Shown: positions 51,586-64,000, numbered from the stretch's first letter. The stretch is 64,000 nt of DNA from Cotesia glomerata (GCF_020080835.1 NC_058159.1:24648474-24712473), one strand, 5' to 3'. Notes: generated from the letters alone by a model not told the origin. Made by a program: numbers and translations.

Positions 51586-52604
51586 CCTGAAAATACGGAA
51601 GGAAGCGAAGCCTAATTGCTAATGAGTGACTCTAGAATATTCTTTTGGCAAATTATGAAGTTCAGGTACCTGATACTAGAATTTTATTGGTCAAAACTGC
51701 CACAAAAATTGAAAGGAAAGGGAAATTAGTAAAATAGTAAGGGAAATTTCTTTGTGATTGGTAATTTTTGGCCAATCAAAATTTTTAGTTCTTGAAAATT
51801 ATTACGTTGAAAAAAAAAATCAAGATGGACGACATTGAACATTGTGCATCCCCTCAAAAAATGAAATTTCAGGTCCTGTGAAAGAAACGTTGAACAAGAA
51901 AATATTTTTTTAGGTAGATTTATAGATTTTTTCAGAAATCTAGTCATAGTACCCGATTTAATATCGCAATCTAAAAAAAATATTGCTATAATGCTTTATT
52001 TTGTCACGTTAGTTTGAAAAATAACATTGGCTCAAAAGTATATGATGTAACGCGCCATGTCAGCAAGCTTGCGCTTATAGTTCTTAACCGATCTTTATAA
52101 AATTTCAGACTTTTTTACAAATCAAGTTTGAAAATAAAAAAAAATCGGACGTTATGTTGATGAGTCGTAGGTGATTGAAAATAAATTTTTTTGATTTTTG
52201 AAAACTTTTCAATTTTGTATAAATAATTTTTCAGCCGTAAAAGATTATTGATATCTATTCGATTTACTTTAAAGTTTACAAAATTATATTTAACTGAAGA
52301 TATTTTATTTATGAAAAGTATTTTAATATAATTAAATATGTTTATATCATTTGTCCACTTTCGATCATTTCTTCGATTTAAATTTAACTTAATCTTTAAA
52401 AAATTTCTCCGCTTTTAACGTTTAATTAAATTTGATTCACAATAAAGAAACTACTACAATAATTAAGATACTCTAAATTTATCAGAGGGCATTTTTTTCG
52501 GTTTTTTAAAAGTACTTTGTAAAAAAAATATAGAAAATTGAGAAATAAAATTTTCTACTATCTTTTTGGTTGTTTTGGATTTTCCCTTCATGGGAAGCCT
52601 TTGA

Positions 52605-53412
52605 TTTTTAACTTCCCGCTAAGAAAATTTAAAATTTTCAAAAATCGGGAAGTTATTGGTTTTACCCCGTTTTTCGAAAATCGAGTTCTCATCATACCTC
52701 GACGTTTTGAGGTCTTAGGAAGCTTCTCCGAATGTTTCCGAATGTTATATATATATATATATATATGTGACCCTCTTATAACTTTTGAACGGCTTGGCCG
52801 ATTTCTTCGCGGTTGGCACCATTCGAAAGGGCTTGACCAAACTTAGATTTTGAATCTAATTTGGACCGGTTCGAACCGGTAAATTTTGAGAAATCTCAAA
52901 AAAACTACAAAAAAAATTTTTTTAAATGTGGTTTTTTTTCAATAACTTTTAAACGGCTCTACCGATCGATTCCAAGAACTAATCAGCTCTTAAAATCAAA
53001 AAACCACGTCGATCGCCGTCAGCCCGGTCGAAATCGGTTGATTCGTTCGTGAGTTATCGTTGTCGAAAGAAAACCAAAAAAAGTGTTTTTTTGGAATCAA
53101 TCCAAAATTCCTAGTTCGATCAATTCATACTCAAAGATTCTTCATGAGGCTTCGAAAACTGCGTCGAATGCTGCCAACCGCATGAAGATCGGTTCATTCA
53201 TTCAAAAGTTATTGCGGTTTGAAAATTCAAAAAGTTGTGTTTTATTAAGCTGCTATGAGAGTTTTGAGCTCGAAGAGCTCAAAATGACACAAGTATCATA
53301 TTTTGAGCTTGAAGAGCTCAAAAATGTAATGTGTAATTTTGAGCGCTTAAGTACAAAGTGAGCGGGAAGTTGCAGGGATGGCCTTTAGGGTCAACCGTCG
53401 TCCTAATTTTTT
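52605..53412 (+). repeat. R1 interspersed repeat, copy G
   Basis: Full copy from TTTTTAACTTCCCGCTAAG to GGGTCAACCGTCGTCCTAAT. The CA/TG tract of other copies is replaced by a short (TA)n at 52746-52766. Two GAGCTC hairpins at about 53265-53330. Confidence 0.82.
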
Positions 53413-53656
53413 TCTAAAAAATTTATAAAATTCTACGTAAAAAACACAATTTTTTCATGCTATCAAAGATAAAATGCAAATAACTTTGTATCAAAAAAAT
53501 TTTCTTCTCATAATTTTCATTTTTTTTTATCGTATAACTACAATAATGAGTTAAATTAAATTATTTATTATAAGATGATTAAAATCAACTATTGTATCAA
53601 CCTTATCGAATATAGATTTACAGAATTTTTAATTATAATATAATTATAATGAATGC

Positions 53657-54160
53657 TAATTGATAATTTTCGTTCACATCGGTCTTTGCAAATAGCACAA
53701 ATATTCTAAGAACTACTTAATTACGTTGCAGCGGTAATAACAGAATTTTTCTCATTAAAATCTTACAATAATTATACCTTTTTATACCTGCAGTAGAAAG
53801 CAATACTTTCAGTTCTCTACTTTACATGATTACTGACCAGGTAGTCCAAGCAAGAACAATACATAGACATTCATATATCGATAAAAATTTTTGGTAAAAA
53901 GGGATTAGAGATAATTTGTCGTAGACAAAAATAATAGAAGGAGTTTGTTAATTGCATTCTATTCAATAAAATATTATTCACATGAATCTATTGCCATTTT
54001 TAATATCGTATTTAACGTTTGTCTTATAAACTTTACAGGTCTATAATTTTATCTGTTGAATTTCTTAGAAAAATGAATCAAGTCCAATGTATAGAAAATT
54101 TAATTTTTTAAAACAATACTTGCATTTCAATCAAAAGAAAGAAAATTTGAAAAAAATATG
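53657..54160. repeat. Segmental duplication, unit 3 (stub)
   Basis: Repeats the first 0.5 kb of the unit (from AATTGATAATTTTCGTTCAC to the CATTTCAATCAAAAGAAAG text), then diverges. It has no copy of the 142-residue gene, so the third unit is truncated. Confidence 0.8.
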
Positions 54161-55344
54161 GAATAAAAAAAAATAATTGATATAATTTTTAGAATTAAAT
54201 GAAATTTTGTTGCGAATTCAAAAATGAAAACAAATTATTTCGGATGTTCTTGGCCTGCGTTGATAGATTTTTCTACTTCTTTTATAATTCACTATATCTA
54301 TTTACTAATAAATTATTATACATCAAAATAGTTACCAGACTTATTAAAAAAATTAAAGATACTCAACGAGTTCCACTAAGTTTAAACAAATTTTTTTTTA
54401 ATTTTTAAAACCACAACAAAATTTTATTCAACTCTAATAAATTATTTCGATTATTTCTTTTTAATTGAATTTTATTTCATATGTTATTGTGAATAATTAC
54501 TTTTTTTAAAGTGTTGTGAACGTGAAATTGGCGTGACTTTTTACAGTGAAGCTGTTTCTTGTCAGATAATACAATCTACAATTATTGATGAGTATTTATT
54601 AACTACAATGCCATTTTTAAATTAATATAAATATTATTTACAAAATAAAGGATATTTTTCTGTTTAACTAATACTAAATTTTTATTTGAATTTTTTAAGA
54701 GCTAATAAGATTTGAGGTTTTATTTCTTTGATCTCTGACTAACTTTAACATCATAATTTTTTTTGAAGATTGAACTAACGGATGGCGAACAAATTATTAA
54801 AGGTTGTTTCGAAATATTGTTACTTTGCTAATAGTCATATAGCAATAATAATAGCTCGGAAAACTTATGTAAACAATCGTTAATAGGTAAATTGTGTCAC
54901 ATGAATAATTACAATTTAAAGCATATACGGTTGAACTCTAACAAGCCATCCCAAGCAGGTCGAGCAATCATTTACCTTGAAGATTACACATTAACCTGGT
55001 CCCTACTAACAACCCTCTAGGAAGCTCATCAGCTCATCACCAACAATCTCTATAGTATAATTATTTGAGCGGCTGCGCGTTAAAATTTAACGTGTATGCA
55101 TTGTTACCCTAACAACGTTGACGGAAAGCCACTGAGCTTCCTGACGACGCGGGAAGCTTTTAGACGTCGCGACGCGTTCGCGCATGGTGCTTGGTGCATC
55201 ATTCTACCTTTAGCCTCCGGGTAATTTACCGCCAGTACAATGCAATAAGTAACCACCAAAGTCATAAAGAGACTCAAACACTAGGATTTTAAAGAGTGGT
55301 GTTAATGTGAAGTGATTCATCGGCACCCAAATTGGCGATGACAA

Positions 55345-55557
55345 TTGATCAATTTAGTATGTTTTGGTATCCCAGATGGACGAGTGCCAAGTCTAACGCG
55401 TGTGGAGGCTCCTAAATCGATCGTTTTAGGCATCACTGCAGCAGTTGCGGCTTTTTATGAATATTCCAACCAAAATTTATTATCGCTACAAATGAAACAA
55501 GAGTCGTTAATAAAGAACATTAATAACTTACTAGGTAACCGAGCAATCGATTAATTT
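55345..55557 (+). other. Possible coding exon, unidentified
   Basis: Frame preceded by an acceptor-like CAATTTAG (55347-55354), reading CFGIPDGRVPSLTRVEAPKS and then a Gly/Ala-rich stretch and EYSNQNLLSLQMKQESLIKN before a stop. Codon use looks protein-like and it sits in a GC-richer patch. There is no matching donor or start, and I do not recognise it. Confidence 0.25.
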
Positions 55558-57140
55558 TACTCACATTAAGATTAAACAAAAATGAACTTTTTGTCTTTTC
55601 ACCTTGATAGATAGATTGGGAGCATGAGGAATGAGCTTCTGACATGCAGAAAAGCAATAAAAGTTTGTTGGGTAACTTTTAGTAATAATTGTGTTGTGAG
55701 CTTTTTTTGCAAATAAAATTACACTTGCATTTGAAAAGTAGATTTATTTGGGCTTTGATTGCTTTGTAGACGCTCAGTTACCGAATCTATGCCACAACGA
55801 TGCGGCTGTCTGCCTCAATAATTCTATATACCAATTTAAGAATCTATTGATCTAATGAAATCGTCTCAAAATCCTTGATGGAATAAAATTGAATAACCCG
55901 ATTGTGATCTTGTGAATAAAATATAATTTATTTCTTACTAATATGAATCATTTGATAATATTATGTCCCTGTGTCCTCGTGGGTTTTTTTTCGCCTTCGG
56001 TAAAGTTTTTTAAACTCCCTTGTTGCGTCTGTCTCGAGGACGATGTAACTCGTGAGTTTTAGTGTCACGGTCGTATAAGGCAAACGACGTTTACTTGCAA
56101 AACGTACTTGTATGTATATTGTGCACACTACTTCTTTACTCTGCTTTCACTTACATTGCATTATAAATATATTACAGTGACTTCACTTATTCCATTACAT
56201 TTAGATTTTTTTTTGCTCCGCCCTTTTGTCAAGACAAACAAAATAGTCCATGACTTCATCTTGTGGACATTTGAATTTAAATCTTTATACAGACTAATAT
56301 TTACGGCTGGTGTGATAATTTTTATTTCCGTTTGTGAATGCTAGTACAAATAAATTCATTCATTCATTCATTACTACACTCTTCTTCCCACGTGCAAACT
56401 TCACTTGCTCGCTTGATAACTTTCAAACAAGTCTGATGAGACTAAAGACTTTATCAGACTTAAAAGTTTTAGCTATTATATATTCTTTTTGTGTTAACTT
56501 CTGCAAATAAAAAATACAGTTATCAATTTAAGCTAATAGTTTATTTTTCAGTTTATATCCTTGACCTAAAGTCAAATTTTAGAATAAATATACGAACCAG
56601 GTGCTAATAGCTCTAATCTGTCACATCTTGGCATAAAAAAGTGTGTCGCCGATTGCCGGGAACTATGAGTACTCTATTTCTCGTAATACATTCAACTCAC
56701 CACATGTAAAAGGTTCTTTCTTCAAAAACGATAATCAATATTGTAAATAATCAAGCCTCTTTGTTGCAAAGGAGTTGAATAAAAAATATGTGTATATATT
56801 TAAATGTAAAACAAACAATAGTAGCAATATTGAATATTTATAAATATTTCTTAATATATATTACGTAAAATAAATACAGAATAACCACTAAAATGTATGA
56901 TTTTCAGAATATTGTCATACTTTTCCCTGAAAATAATTTCATTTTTATAAGCCAGATATATTAATTTTCAATTGTACACAAAATCAAATCTGTTATAATA
57001 TTTATAAAAACAAGAAAAACGTTTACAAATAAATTTATTTTCTCAGTTTTTTAATGTATGGTTTTGTATTTATGCAAAATATAAGAAAAATAATATAATT
57101 ACGAAATGTTTATATTTTTACTACAAAAGTAAGAACCAAA

Positions 57141-57269
57141 ACACTGATAAAAAATTAACTTTAATCAAGTAAAAAATTTTTTGAACCAAGAAATTAATTT
57201 TGATTTAAGTAAATTCTATTTGATTTAAAAATTTTTCTCTTGAATCAAATTATTTTTTTTGTCAGTGTA
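57141..57269. mobile_element. TCAAG-hairpin MITE, copy 5
   Basis: Shortest and cleanest member: ACACTGATAAAAAATTAACT at the left, TTATTTTTTTTGTCAGTGT at the right, 129 bp, flanked by A/T. Confidence 0.75.
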
Positions 57270-60200
57270 GTAATTATCGGCATGATATATTATTGCTTCT
57301 AAATTATTGAGCAAATTATTTGCAAATTTTAAATCTAAGAATATTTAATTTTCAGTGTTACAATTAAGATAAATTCAAAATTTGTGACACTAAAAATTTT
57401 TAAATAATAAAAAAAATTTCTAATAGCCTTAATTTTTAAATTTATCCTTACTTTATTATTATGTCATTCTAAAATATTAACGATTTATTTATGTAATAGA
57501 TTGAGCGATGATGTTCATTCAAAATATTTAACTAATGATCAGTAATGAGATAAGTACTAATTAAAATTCATTGAATTAATCAACATCAGACTTACATTTA
57601 TAGATTAAAAAATTACGAGGTCAGTTTACTGATGAATTGCCAATTGTAAATAATTCGCTTTCATTTTTCCCATTAAATAAAACGAGAATCAAGTTAACTT
57701 GATTTGGAAAAAGCGAAAAAAAGAAAGATGATAATGTGAGTGGTGCAAGATTGATGGTTTTATGTATTTCGTCGCACGTACTCGCGCTCAATTCCCATAA
57801 AACGACAATGTTACTCTGTCATCGATTCCAGGACTTATATTACGTCGATAAATCCCTTTTCGGCGGCTCCGATCTACATCAAGGCAAACCAATAACTCTC
57901 GATCACTCCTTATTGCATTCATCCTCTTGCAATACTTGTATCGAGTGCTGAAACTCAACCACTATTTTAATTCATGACCACTCCTTGAAAATAAAATAAC
58001 AATAAAATTACAATAATTTATTAATTAAATAACTTATTAAATTACAACTTTTCAATAAACTAAAAGTATGAAGTATTAAATGTTAAAAATAATTTTGAAA
58101 GGCATTGAAAATTGAAATAAATTGCAGAAATTGTTAGCCTTTATATTATTTGCGTGGGTTTGGCCCTTTAAAATGTCCGCCTACTTACTTTAATGACTTC
58201 CTGTAGTATTAAAGTCATCAGTTAAAAAATTTCAATAATAAATAATAAATTTAAATGTTATTTATTATTAAACTTAAATATATATTTACTGCACATTAAC
58301 AGTTAAAATTAAAAATTAATTGAATTGCCTAAAGTGTTTAGAATTAAAATTTTTTTATGGTAATATATATTAATAATACTAAAAAGTGTTATGTATGATG
58401 TGTGAATGCATTGTCAATGTTTTCCTGGTACTGTAAATACAAAATACGAATGACTGGATCGACTACTTCAGGTTTGTCGCCCACGAGCCTCGGAGCATTC
58501 ACCAAATAAGGCGGATCTAAGTGTAGGTTCTCCACCTACGCGGATAACTGAAACGATGACGCTTTCTTTTAACCGCGGAGTCTGAGATTCGATCGAGAAT
58601 AAACCAGAAAAAAACTCATATATCTACAACTCTCGTACAAACTAAACCATTTAATTTTTTACTTCTTGTTATAATTATTTAATTGGAGACCTCACTTTAG
58701 TAATTACTGATTTGACAAGTAATTATATATGTATATTATTTTTTTTCTATAATTGTAATTTCACGCGGAAACGTCAATTTTACTGTCTAATTAGACATAT
58801 TACCCATTAAATTGATAGATGCATGGAATAAATTAGAGTATTTTGAAGCATCACGCGTGAGTGAGAGTCTCTAGTCTTAAATTGCAGGTTGCACAACGTC
58901 AACAAGACACGTACTACTTGTTTATACTGTCCATCTAGTCGTGTACACTTTAACGAGTACAGAGCCTCAGCATTTAGTCTTCTTGTCACGACATTGTATA
59001 TAAATATATGCTTCATAGCTGTAAAAAAAACGATGGTTAGATTAGCGTGTCATGATCGATAATGTTTGATGTACTTTTTACAAAAAATATCCATAATTTC
59101 ATGCGAATTAAATTGTAGGAATGCACATTTGATACGTTACTGAAAATGAAATAATTATAAATTTTTAATTACCAATTGATTACCAATTAAGAAGAAATAA
59201 TTAATACATTTTTATAGTAACAAATTAATATGCGATTCGTATCAAGACGTACAGAGTAAATAAATTGAATTACAGCTTGTTAAGGTAGGAACTTGTAAAA
59301 GTTTCTTAATTGATTGTATATCATTAAAAAAAAAAATAATAATAATAATGATAATTACTTTGTTTTTATTAAAACATTTGGTCTTCAAGCGTTCAAACAT
59401 CTTAAGAATGGTTAAAAAAATTTTTAAAAACTTTTATAAAAGTTCAACGAGTTTAAATATGTGTTGACTTGTATATTTATGTGTTGTGTATATCTGTAAG
59501 CATGTGAGCTGGCAAATAGCCCGAGGACGCAGATAATACCGCAACGTTTACGGCATTTTCGCATGTCAAATGTCTCTTAATGTTCCAATTAGATTTCTAA
59601 GGACCAAAGAACATTTGAATTATTAAACACTTATTAAGATGTTAATATGAAATGTGCGATGACTAATACTATTCTCTATAATATTTGTAGTACAATGTTA
59701 AGCTTTATCATTATCTGTCAAATATTATCTACACGACATTAAAATTATTGACTGACTTATCTTTATTGCCTATTACAAATACCTAAATAATTCACTTACT
59801 CGCACCGTTCGTGTTTCTCACTTTTTATCAATAGTTTATGTCTATATTTTTTTAATAATTCTCTAACAAAAGTCTTTAATTTTTAAAAGTTGTAAAATAA
59901 TACCAGCAACCAGCGACTCACCCTGCATGTCCGCTTTTCCGTGACCCACTTAAAATCTTTTTCTTCTTACTCGTATACCGCGAAGCTGCTCCGAAATAGG
60001 AATGAACGGGACGAGAATGAAAGGAGTTCAAGTAAAAAGAAAAAAAAACCAAAAAAAAATATAAAATAAATGAATAATGAATAAAAATAGTTTGGTAAAT
60101 GAAAATAAATATAAAATACCGTGTTAGGTGAGTTTCTTTACTTGTATTTTAAGTTAATTACGTCATCGCTCATTTTATTACTCCGTTTGTGTCTCATTGA

Positions 60201-61611
60201 ACCGTGTACCCCTTCTTCCTTTTAATTATATTTACTGTTGTCATTTTATAATTATAATTACTTTATATTTATTTGTTTGCTGGCTTAATTTGTTTATCAT
60301 AAGTTATTTAAATTTTTCCTCAGGACTATAAACTAATTACTTCATCATTTAAGAAAATTAACTGAAAAAAATATGTTTACATTTAATCTGTAAATTGAGC
60401 AAGTTATTTTAGTTTGTTATTTCCATTGACATATAAATCTTATCACGTATAATGAGACTTTATATTTAAAAAATGTTATCAGTCTTAATTAAAAATATTT
60501 TTATTATCGATAAATTATTATTATTGTTTTTTTCTTACCACTTGAATTTAAGAAGCTAAGTATTTACTTGATATAAAAAAAAATAACTAAACTTTTTTTC
60601 TACTTACAGTAAAGAATTTTTCACTTACAATCAGATGTCTGTTTCCACTTATTTTTATCTATATACATATATTTCCAAATGCCAGTCATTTAAAATTTTT
60701 CATCCATGAACTAGAAAAAAAAATTATTTATTATAAATATAAAACAAATATGTTTTGTATATGATATAAATAATGATGAATCATTGAAAGTTTGTCAGAC
60801 ATAAACGCCAAAAAAGTAATAAATAAACCACGGCTAACTTGTGGATTCCAATACCAATACGTATGTCATCAATGCATGAGTTTTAATTCCCACTTTTTAT
60901 AATCACTCGTCCCGAGAATACAATACACCTATAATAAAAGTACAAATACAAACACATATACATAAAACCAGTAACAATACAAGTAAAACAACCCACGCGG
61001 ATTCTCGAATAAGTAGATAGACACGTAGAGCATATGTGGAAGAGAGGGAATGATATGATCGTGGTCACGTTGATATAGGTATTTGTATATGTATTTGTCT
61101 TAGTTGAACTTATATATTATTATATATATCAGTCTGCATTAGTACCTCAGCTCAGAAAGCTTACACATCTACATCTTACATTTTTAAAGTTGTGTTATGT
61201 GTACCGTGGTATAGGCGTTAACTTAACATAAAGAGAGGGGAATTAAGAAGAGAGAAAAGACTTACGCGTTCCGCCGGTTCCAGTCAGTAGTTGCCGATCC
61301 AAATGGTGAGGCGAATCACCGACAACTTTATATAAAAATAGAGTTTATAAATTTTTCAAAACCACTGTGATTCAAATTTTATGTAAAGAAAAATAAAAAG
61401 ACATTATTATTGTTATTAATATATAATTAAAACCTAAATTATTAAATTAAAAATTATAAAACGCGAAATAATTGTTATATTATATTAAATTATTTAAAAA
61501 GCGACAGGTGATATGTTAATGAGACAATAAATTATTAATATTCAATAGGATTAGATAACAAGTGAACTTTTTTTCAAGTGAATAATTTTAATAAGTTGCG
61601 AAATAAGCGCG

Positions 61612-64000
61612 ATGGTTTTGAGTAAAAAAAACAGTGCAGGTGCGGTTAAGAAGAAGAAGAATAGTGGGAATGAAGTAATATCTTCGTCATCGACGTCAAC
61701 AATGGACGTCGGTACCACTGAAGAAATCACATCATCGTCATCTACAGTGGTGACATCATCCCGTGTAGTCGAAGAGGCCAGATCCAGTGTAGAAACTAAA
61801 AGTCAGAGCAATGTGGTTGAGACAATTAGTGGGAGCCGAGAAGTTATTATGGATTCCAAGGGCAACATCATCAAGGTCATTGAAAGTCCACCCAGGACGA
61901 GCAGACAAATGACAACAAAAGATGGAAAAGCTTCGGATGATTTTATACGGGGCGAACAGACGCAGATCCTTCAGGAAGCTAGATTTCTTGATGGTAACAA
62001 AAATATTTCACAATCCAATAATTTGGAGCTCTCCGATAGCCATGTAGTGTCTTCTAGTTCGTACAGCACATCTTCCCATGTTGAAGAAGCCTCCAGTCAA
62101 TTTCACGAGACCACGGCCCAGGGTGTAACTAACAGCCGGTCCTCAGAAAGCCAGCAATCGAGTAAACTTGTATCAGAAGCTCGCGAAGTTGACGGAAAAA
62201 TTTATACCGACACTAATAAAGTTCAAGAGTCATTTCAGAGTAAAAATGTTGATGGAAATGTCGTGGCAAGTCGTGAGAAAAATGTCTTGAGTGAGAGTAT
62301 GGTAGAACCCTCGGGAAAATCTCAACATACATTTATTGAAAACAGCAGCAATAGCAATAGCAAGTTTTCTAAATGCGTGCCTTCGTTAAGACCCGGAGAG
62401 TCATCTTGGGACGGTAAATTTGTGTATGAAAAACCAGAAAAATCAGGAACTAATTCTCAAACAAAATTATCATCGCCGGTTCCCAGTTCCCGCTCTGAAA
62501 AGGTAAAAAAATTTATTTCTGGTGACGTAACATCTAGCTCTGAAATTCGAGAATCTCAAGTACACGAAAGTACTTCCACCAGCCATGTTTCTGAAGTAAT
62601 AACTTCCCACAGTAGTTCGGACGTTAGAAAAAGCATTGAGACAGACTCTTTTGACAGTAATTATCACAGCAAAAATTCACGACCTGGCGACTCCTCGTGG
62701 GATGGAAGTTTTGTTATTGACAGTAGTAAAACGACTGAGCCATCGGTCGTGAGAATATCTGATAAGGTCAGAGACACGGTTGAAGTCAGAGATATTTCCG
62801 ATAGTGCAGTCGAGTCCTCCGTGACCTCGTCCTCCTACATAGTAGAATACAAGGACGCGAGCGATGGGAAACGTATTGAAAAAGTAACCTCCGTGTCTAC
62901 AGCTATTCCAGAAGAAGAACCCCCCATTCCAAGAGACTCCAGTACTCCCAGGCGCTCACAAACCCCAGATAAGTCGCAGGCTTACAAGGTAGGCCAATCT
63001 GCTTGGGATGGTAAATTTTTATACGAAAAGCCGCCGACCAAAACGACTCGTACTGACGCGGTAAGACCGACAAATCGTGGACAGAGAACAGACGTTGAAA
63101 TACGAGATGTTACTGACGATTACACTATCAATGAAGCTGATATATCGACATCTTCGTACGTGGTCGAGACTTCGTCAAGCCAAACTAGTTTCTCGGACGT
63201 TCGCGAGTCCAGTCTTACTTCTGTCACTCGAGACTCTGGTGGGTGGGACCAGAAAGATGTCACGAGAGATAAGCGACCCTCGTCGCCAGAAACAACAGAC
63301 AGGGCTGCCTTGAAACCTGGTTCGTCGACGTGGGACGGAACTTTTAAGCGTCCGGACCCGGTTCCTATTGCCAGGAAGCCCAGAGTCAGCGACACTACGC
63401 TGGACCTCCGAGAGTATGACTCCAATTTGTCAGAAGTAAGTTCTTCAGAGAGATTTATTTTTGAACAATCCCGCGTCCATGAAAGCTACTCGGATTCCTC
63501 GAATATTGATCTAGCTTCCACAGCGGTTGAGACAATAATTATTGTTGATGGTAAACCAACGCGTACTACCAAATACAGCGTTGAGTCTACCGGAGAGACT
63601 ACGGAATCACTACAGGGTAGAAAGTCCCCATACCCTGAAGATCATGTGAGCAGACCGACGAAACATGGATCCTCCACGTGGGACGGCTCCTTTACTTATG
63701 AAAAACCTGTTGACGCAAAAAAGCCGGGTGATAAGAAAGTTACCAGCAAAATTCTGGTTGATAAAACAAGAGACACGTCTGAAGATCGCTATGTAACTAA
63801 TGTTAACGTTGATATGACGGATGACATTAAAAGTACAACGGAGTACAGTACTGTGACGTCTACCTCTGGTATGGCTGATTCGAAGACAACTGACTTGAAG
63901 ACCATTCACAGCAAAAGACCGCAGAGTCCTGAAAAATCAGGACCAGCAGATCGCTCAGGTCGTCCATCAAAGCCTGGATCTTCTACGTGGGACGGATCTT
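61612..64000 (+). CDS. Large Ser/Thr-rich protein with long-period WDG repeats (3'-partial)
   Basis: Open without a stop from the ATG at 61612 to the window edge (796 codons) in DNA visibly richer in GC than its surroundings. The N-terminus MVLSKKNSAGAVKKKKNSGN is basic; no signal peptide or membrane segment. Most of the protein is Ser/Thr/Glu-rich and looks disordered. A motif of the form (K/R)PGxSxWDGxF, often followed by YEKP, recurs at residues 260, 357, 459, 568, 684 and 787, about 100 residues apart. Between copies are looser repeats of charged, beta-like text (VEVRDISDS, VEIRDVTDD, LDLREYDSN) and Ser runs ending in YVVE or YIVE. I do not recognise the family. A scaffold or cytoskeletal protein is a guess. 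The end lies outside the window. Confidence 0.85.
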   Translation, partial: MVLSKKNSAGAVKKKKNSGNEVISSSSTSTMDVGTTEEITSSSSTVVTSSRVVEEARSSVETKSQSNVVETISGSREVIMDSKGNIIKVIESPPRTSRQMTTKDGKASDDFIRGEQTQILQEARFLDGNKNISQSNNLELSDSHVVSSSSYSTSSHVEEASSQFHETTAQGVTNSRSSESQQSSKLVSEAREVDGKIYTDTNKVQESFQSKNVDGNVVASREKNVLSESMVEPSGKSQHTFIENSSNSNSKFSKCVPSLRPGESSWDGKFVYEKPEKSGTNSQTKLSSPVPSSRSEKVKKFISGDVTSSSEIRESQVHESTSTSHVSEVITSHSSSDVRKSIETDSFDSNYHSKNSRPGDSSWDGSFVIDSSKTTEPSVVRISDKVRDTVEVRDISDSAVESSVTSSSYIVEYKDASDGKRIEKVTSVSTAIPEEEPPIPRDSSTPRRSQTPDKSQAYKVGQSAWDGKFLYEKPPTKTTRTDAVRPTNRGQRTDVEIRDVTDDYTINEADISTSSYVVETSSSQTSFSDVRESSLTSVTRDSGGWDQKDVTRDKRPSSPETTDRAALKPGSSTWDGTFKRPDPVPIARKPRVSDTTLDLREYDSNLSEVSSSERFIFEQSRVHESYSDSSNIDLASTAVETIIIVDGKPTRTTKYSVESTGETTESLQGRKSPYPEDHVSRPTKHGSSTWDGSFTYEKPVDAKKPGDKKVTSKILVDKTRDTSEDRYVTNVNVDMTDDIKSTTEYSTVTSTSGMADSKTTDLKTIHSKRPQSPEKSGPADRSGRPSKPGSSTWDGS

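Larger units (their letters stand above)
49373..53650. repeat. Segmental duplication, unit 2
   Basis: Starts AATTGATAATTTTCGTTCAC. Longer than unit 1 by about 1 kb: it holds an extra 0.7 kb block (about 49860-50570) that ends in R1 fragment F, and R1-G is complete. Gene, promoter and 3' sequences correspond to unit 1. Confidence 0.85.
54161..61611. other. Long mostly non-coding region
   Basis: 7.4 kb without a confident gene. GC-richer patches at 54940-55560, 55980-56100, 57740-57955, 58450-58610 and 59910-60020 stand out from A/T-rich background and may be conserved regulatory DNA or 5' exons of the downstream gene. It contains one MITE (57141) and a CATT tetranucleotide run at 56355-56375. 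A stem GTGTAGG...CCTACGC occurs at 58521-58540. No tRNA A/B boxes were found. Confidence 0.5.

Noticed and set aside
58440..58625. Possible tRNA or structured RNA in a GC-richer patch
   Set aside because: No TRGCNNARYNGG A box or GGTTCRANNC B box and no cloverleaf; only one short stem (58521-58540).
63120..63425. Minus-strand frame of 101 codons, and similar ones at 62470 and 63610
   Set aside because: Antisense shadows of the WDG-repeat gene, whose plus-strand frame is open over the whole region.

Overview
This window is AT-rich animal nuclear DNA with multi-exon genes and consensus GT/AG introns. The genes and their proteins point to an insect. The tandem CYP6-type P450 array, the TE load and the overall base composition fit a hymenopteran, perhaps a parasitoid wasp; that placement is inference. 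No tRNA, rRNA, CRISPR array, LTR element or bacterial-type operon was recognised.

Layout. (1) 607-9344, plus strand: most of USP7, a deubiquitinase, lacking only its first exon(s). Its 1.8 kb intron holds two nested TA-flanked terminal-inverted-repeat transposons, and its eighth coding exon can be read through into an alternative end. (2) 12676-15782, plus strand: serine hydroxymethyltransferase, with a mitochondrial leader exon and an internal Met that could start a cytosolic form. (3) 16939-19622, minus strand: GET4/TRC35, convergent with SHMT. SHMT and GET4 each carry a full-length Helitron in an intron, of the same family and in opposite orientations. (4) 20991-21715, plus strand: a microsomal glutathione S-transferase (MAPEG family). 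(5) 23289-42797, plus strand: a CYP6-like P450 array with one pseudogene (three frameshifts), four intact genes and one orphan last exon. MITEs, a recurring 0.9-1.1 kb repeat (called R1 here) and a third, broken Helitron are scattered through it. (6) 43142-44433: a hAT-type foldback element with an 8-bp target duplication. (7) 46131-54160: a segmental duplication whose first two units each carry a two-exon gene for an unrecognised 142-residue protein behind a good TATA box; the third unit is a stub. (8) 54160-61611: mostly non-coding, with a few GC-richer patches. (9) 61612-64000, plus strand: the start of a large intronless Ser/Thr-rich reading frame, still open at the window edge, with a WDG-centred motif recurring about every 100 residues.

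How the genes relate. USP7, SHMT, GET4 and MGST are unrelated housekeeping functions (ubiquitin editing, one-carbon metabolism, tail-anchored protein insertion, membrane detoxification/peroxidase). The MGST and P450 array together place two classes of ER detoxification enzyme side by side, but no co-regulation is visible. The P450s share two phase-1 introns at identical places and evidently arose by tandem duplication; R1 copies and MITEs sit at several breakpoints.

The most unusual observations are: the USP7 read-through tail, which resembles the exon it replaces; Helitrons filled with tandem hairpin units; a module shared between the hAT foldback and R1; the orphan P450 exon at a TE-rich junction; the duplicated unknown gene pair; and the long-period WDG-repeat protein.
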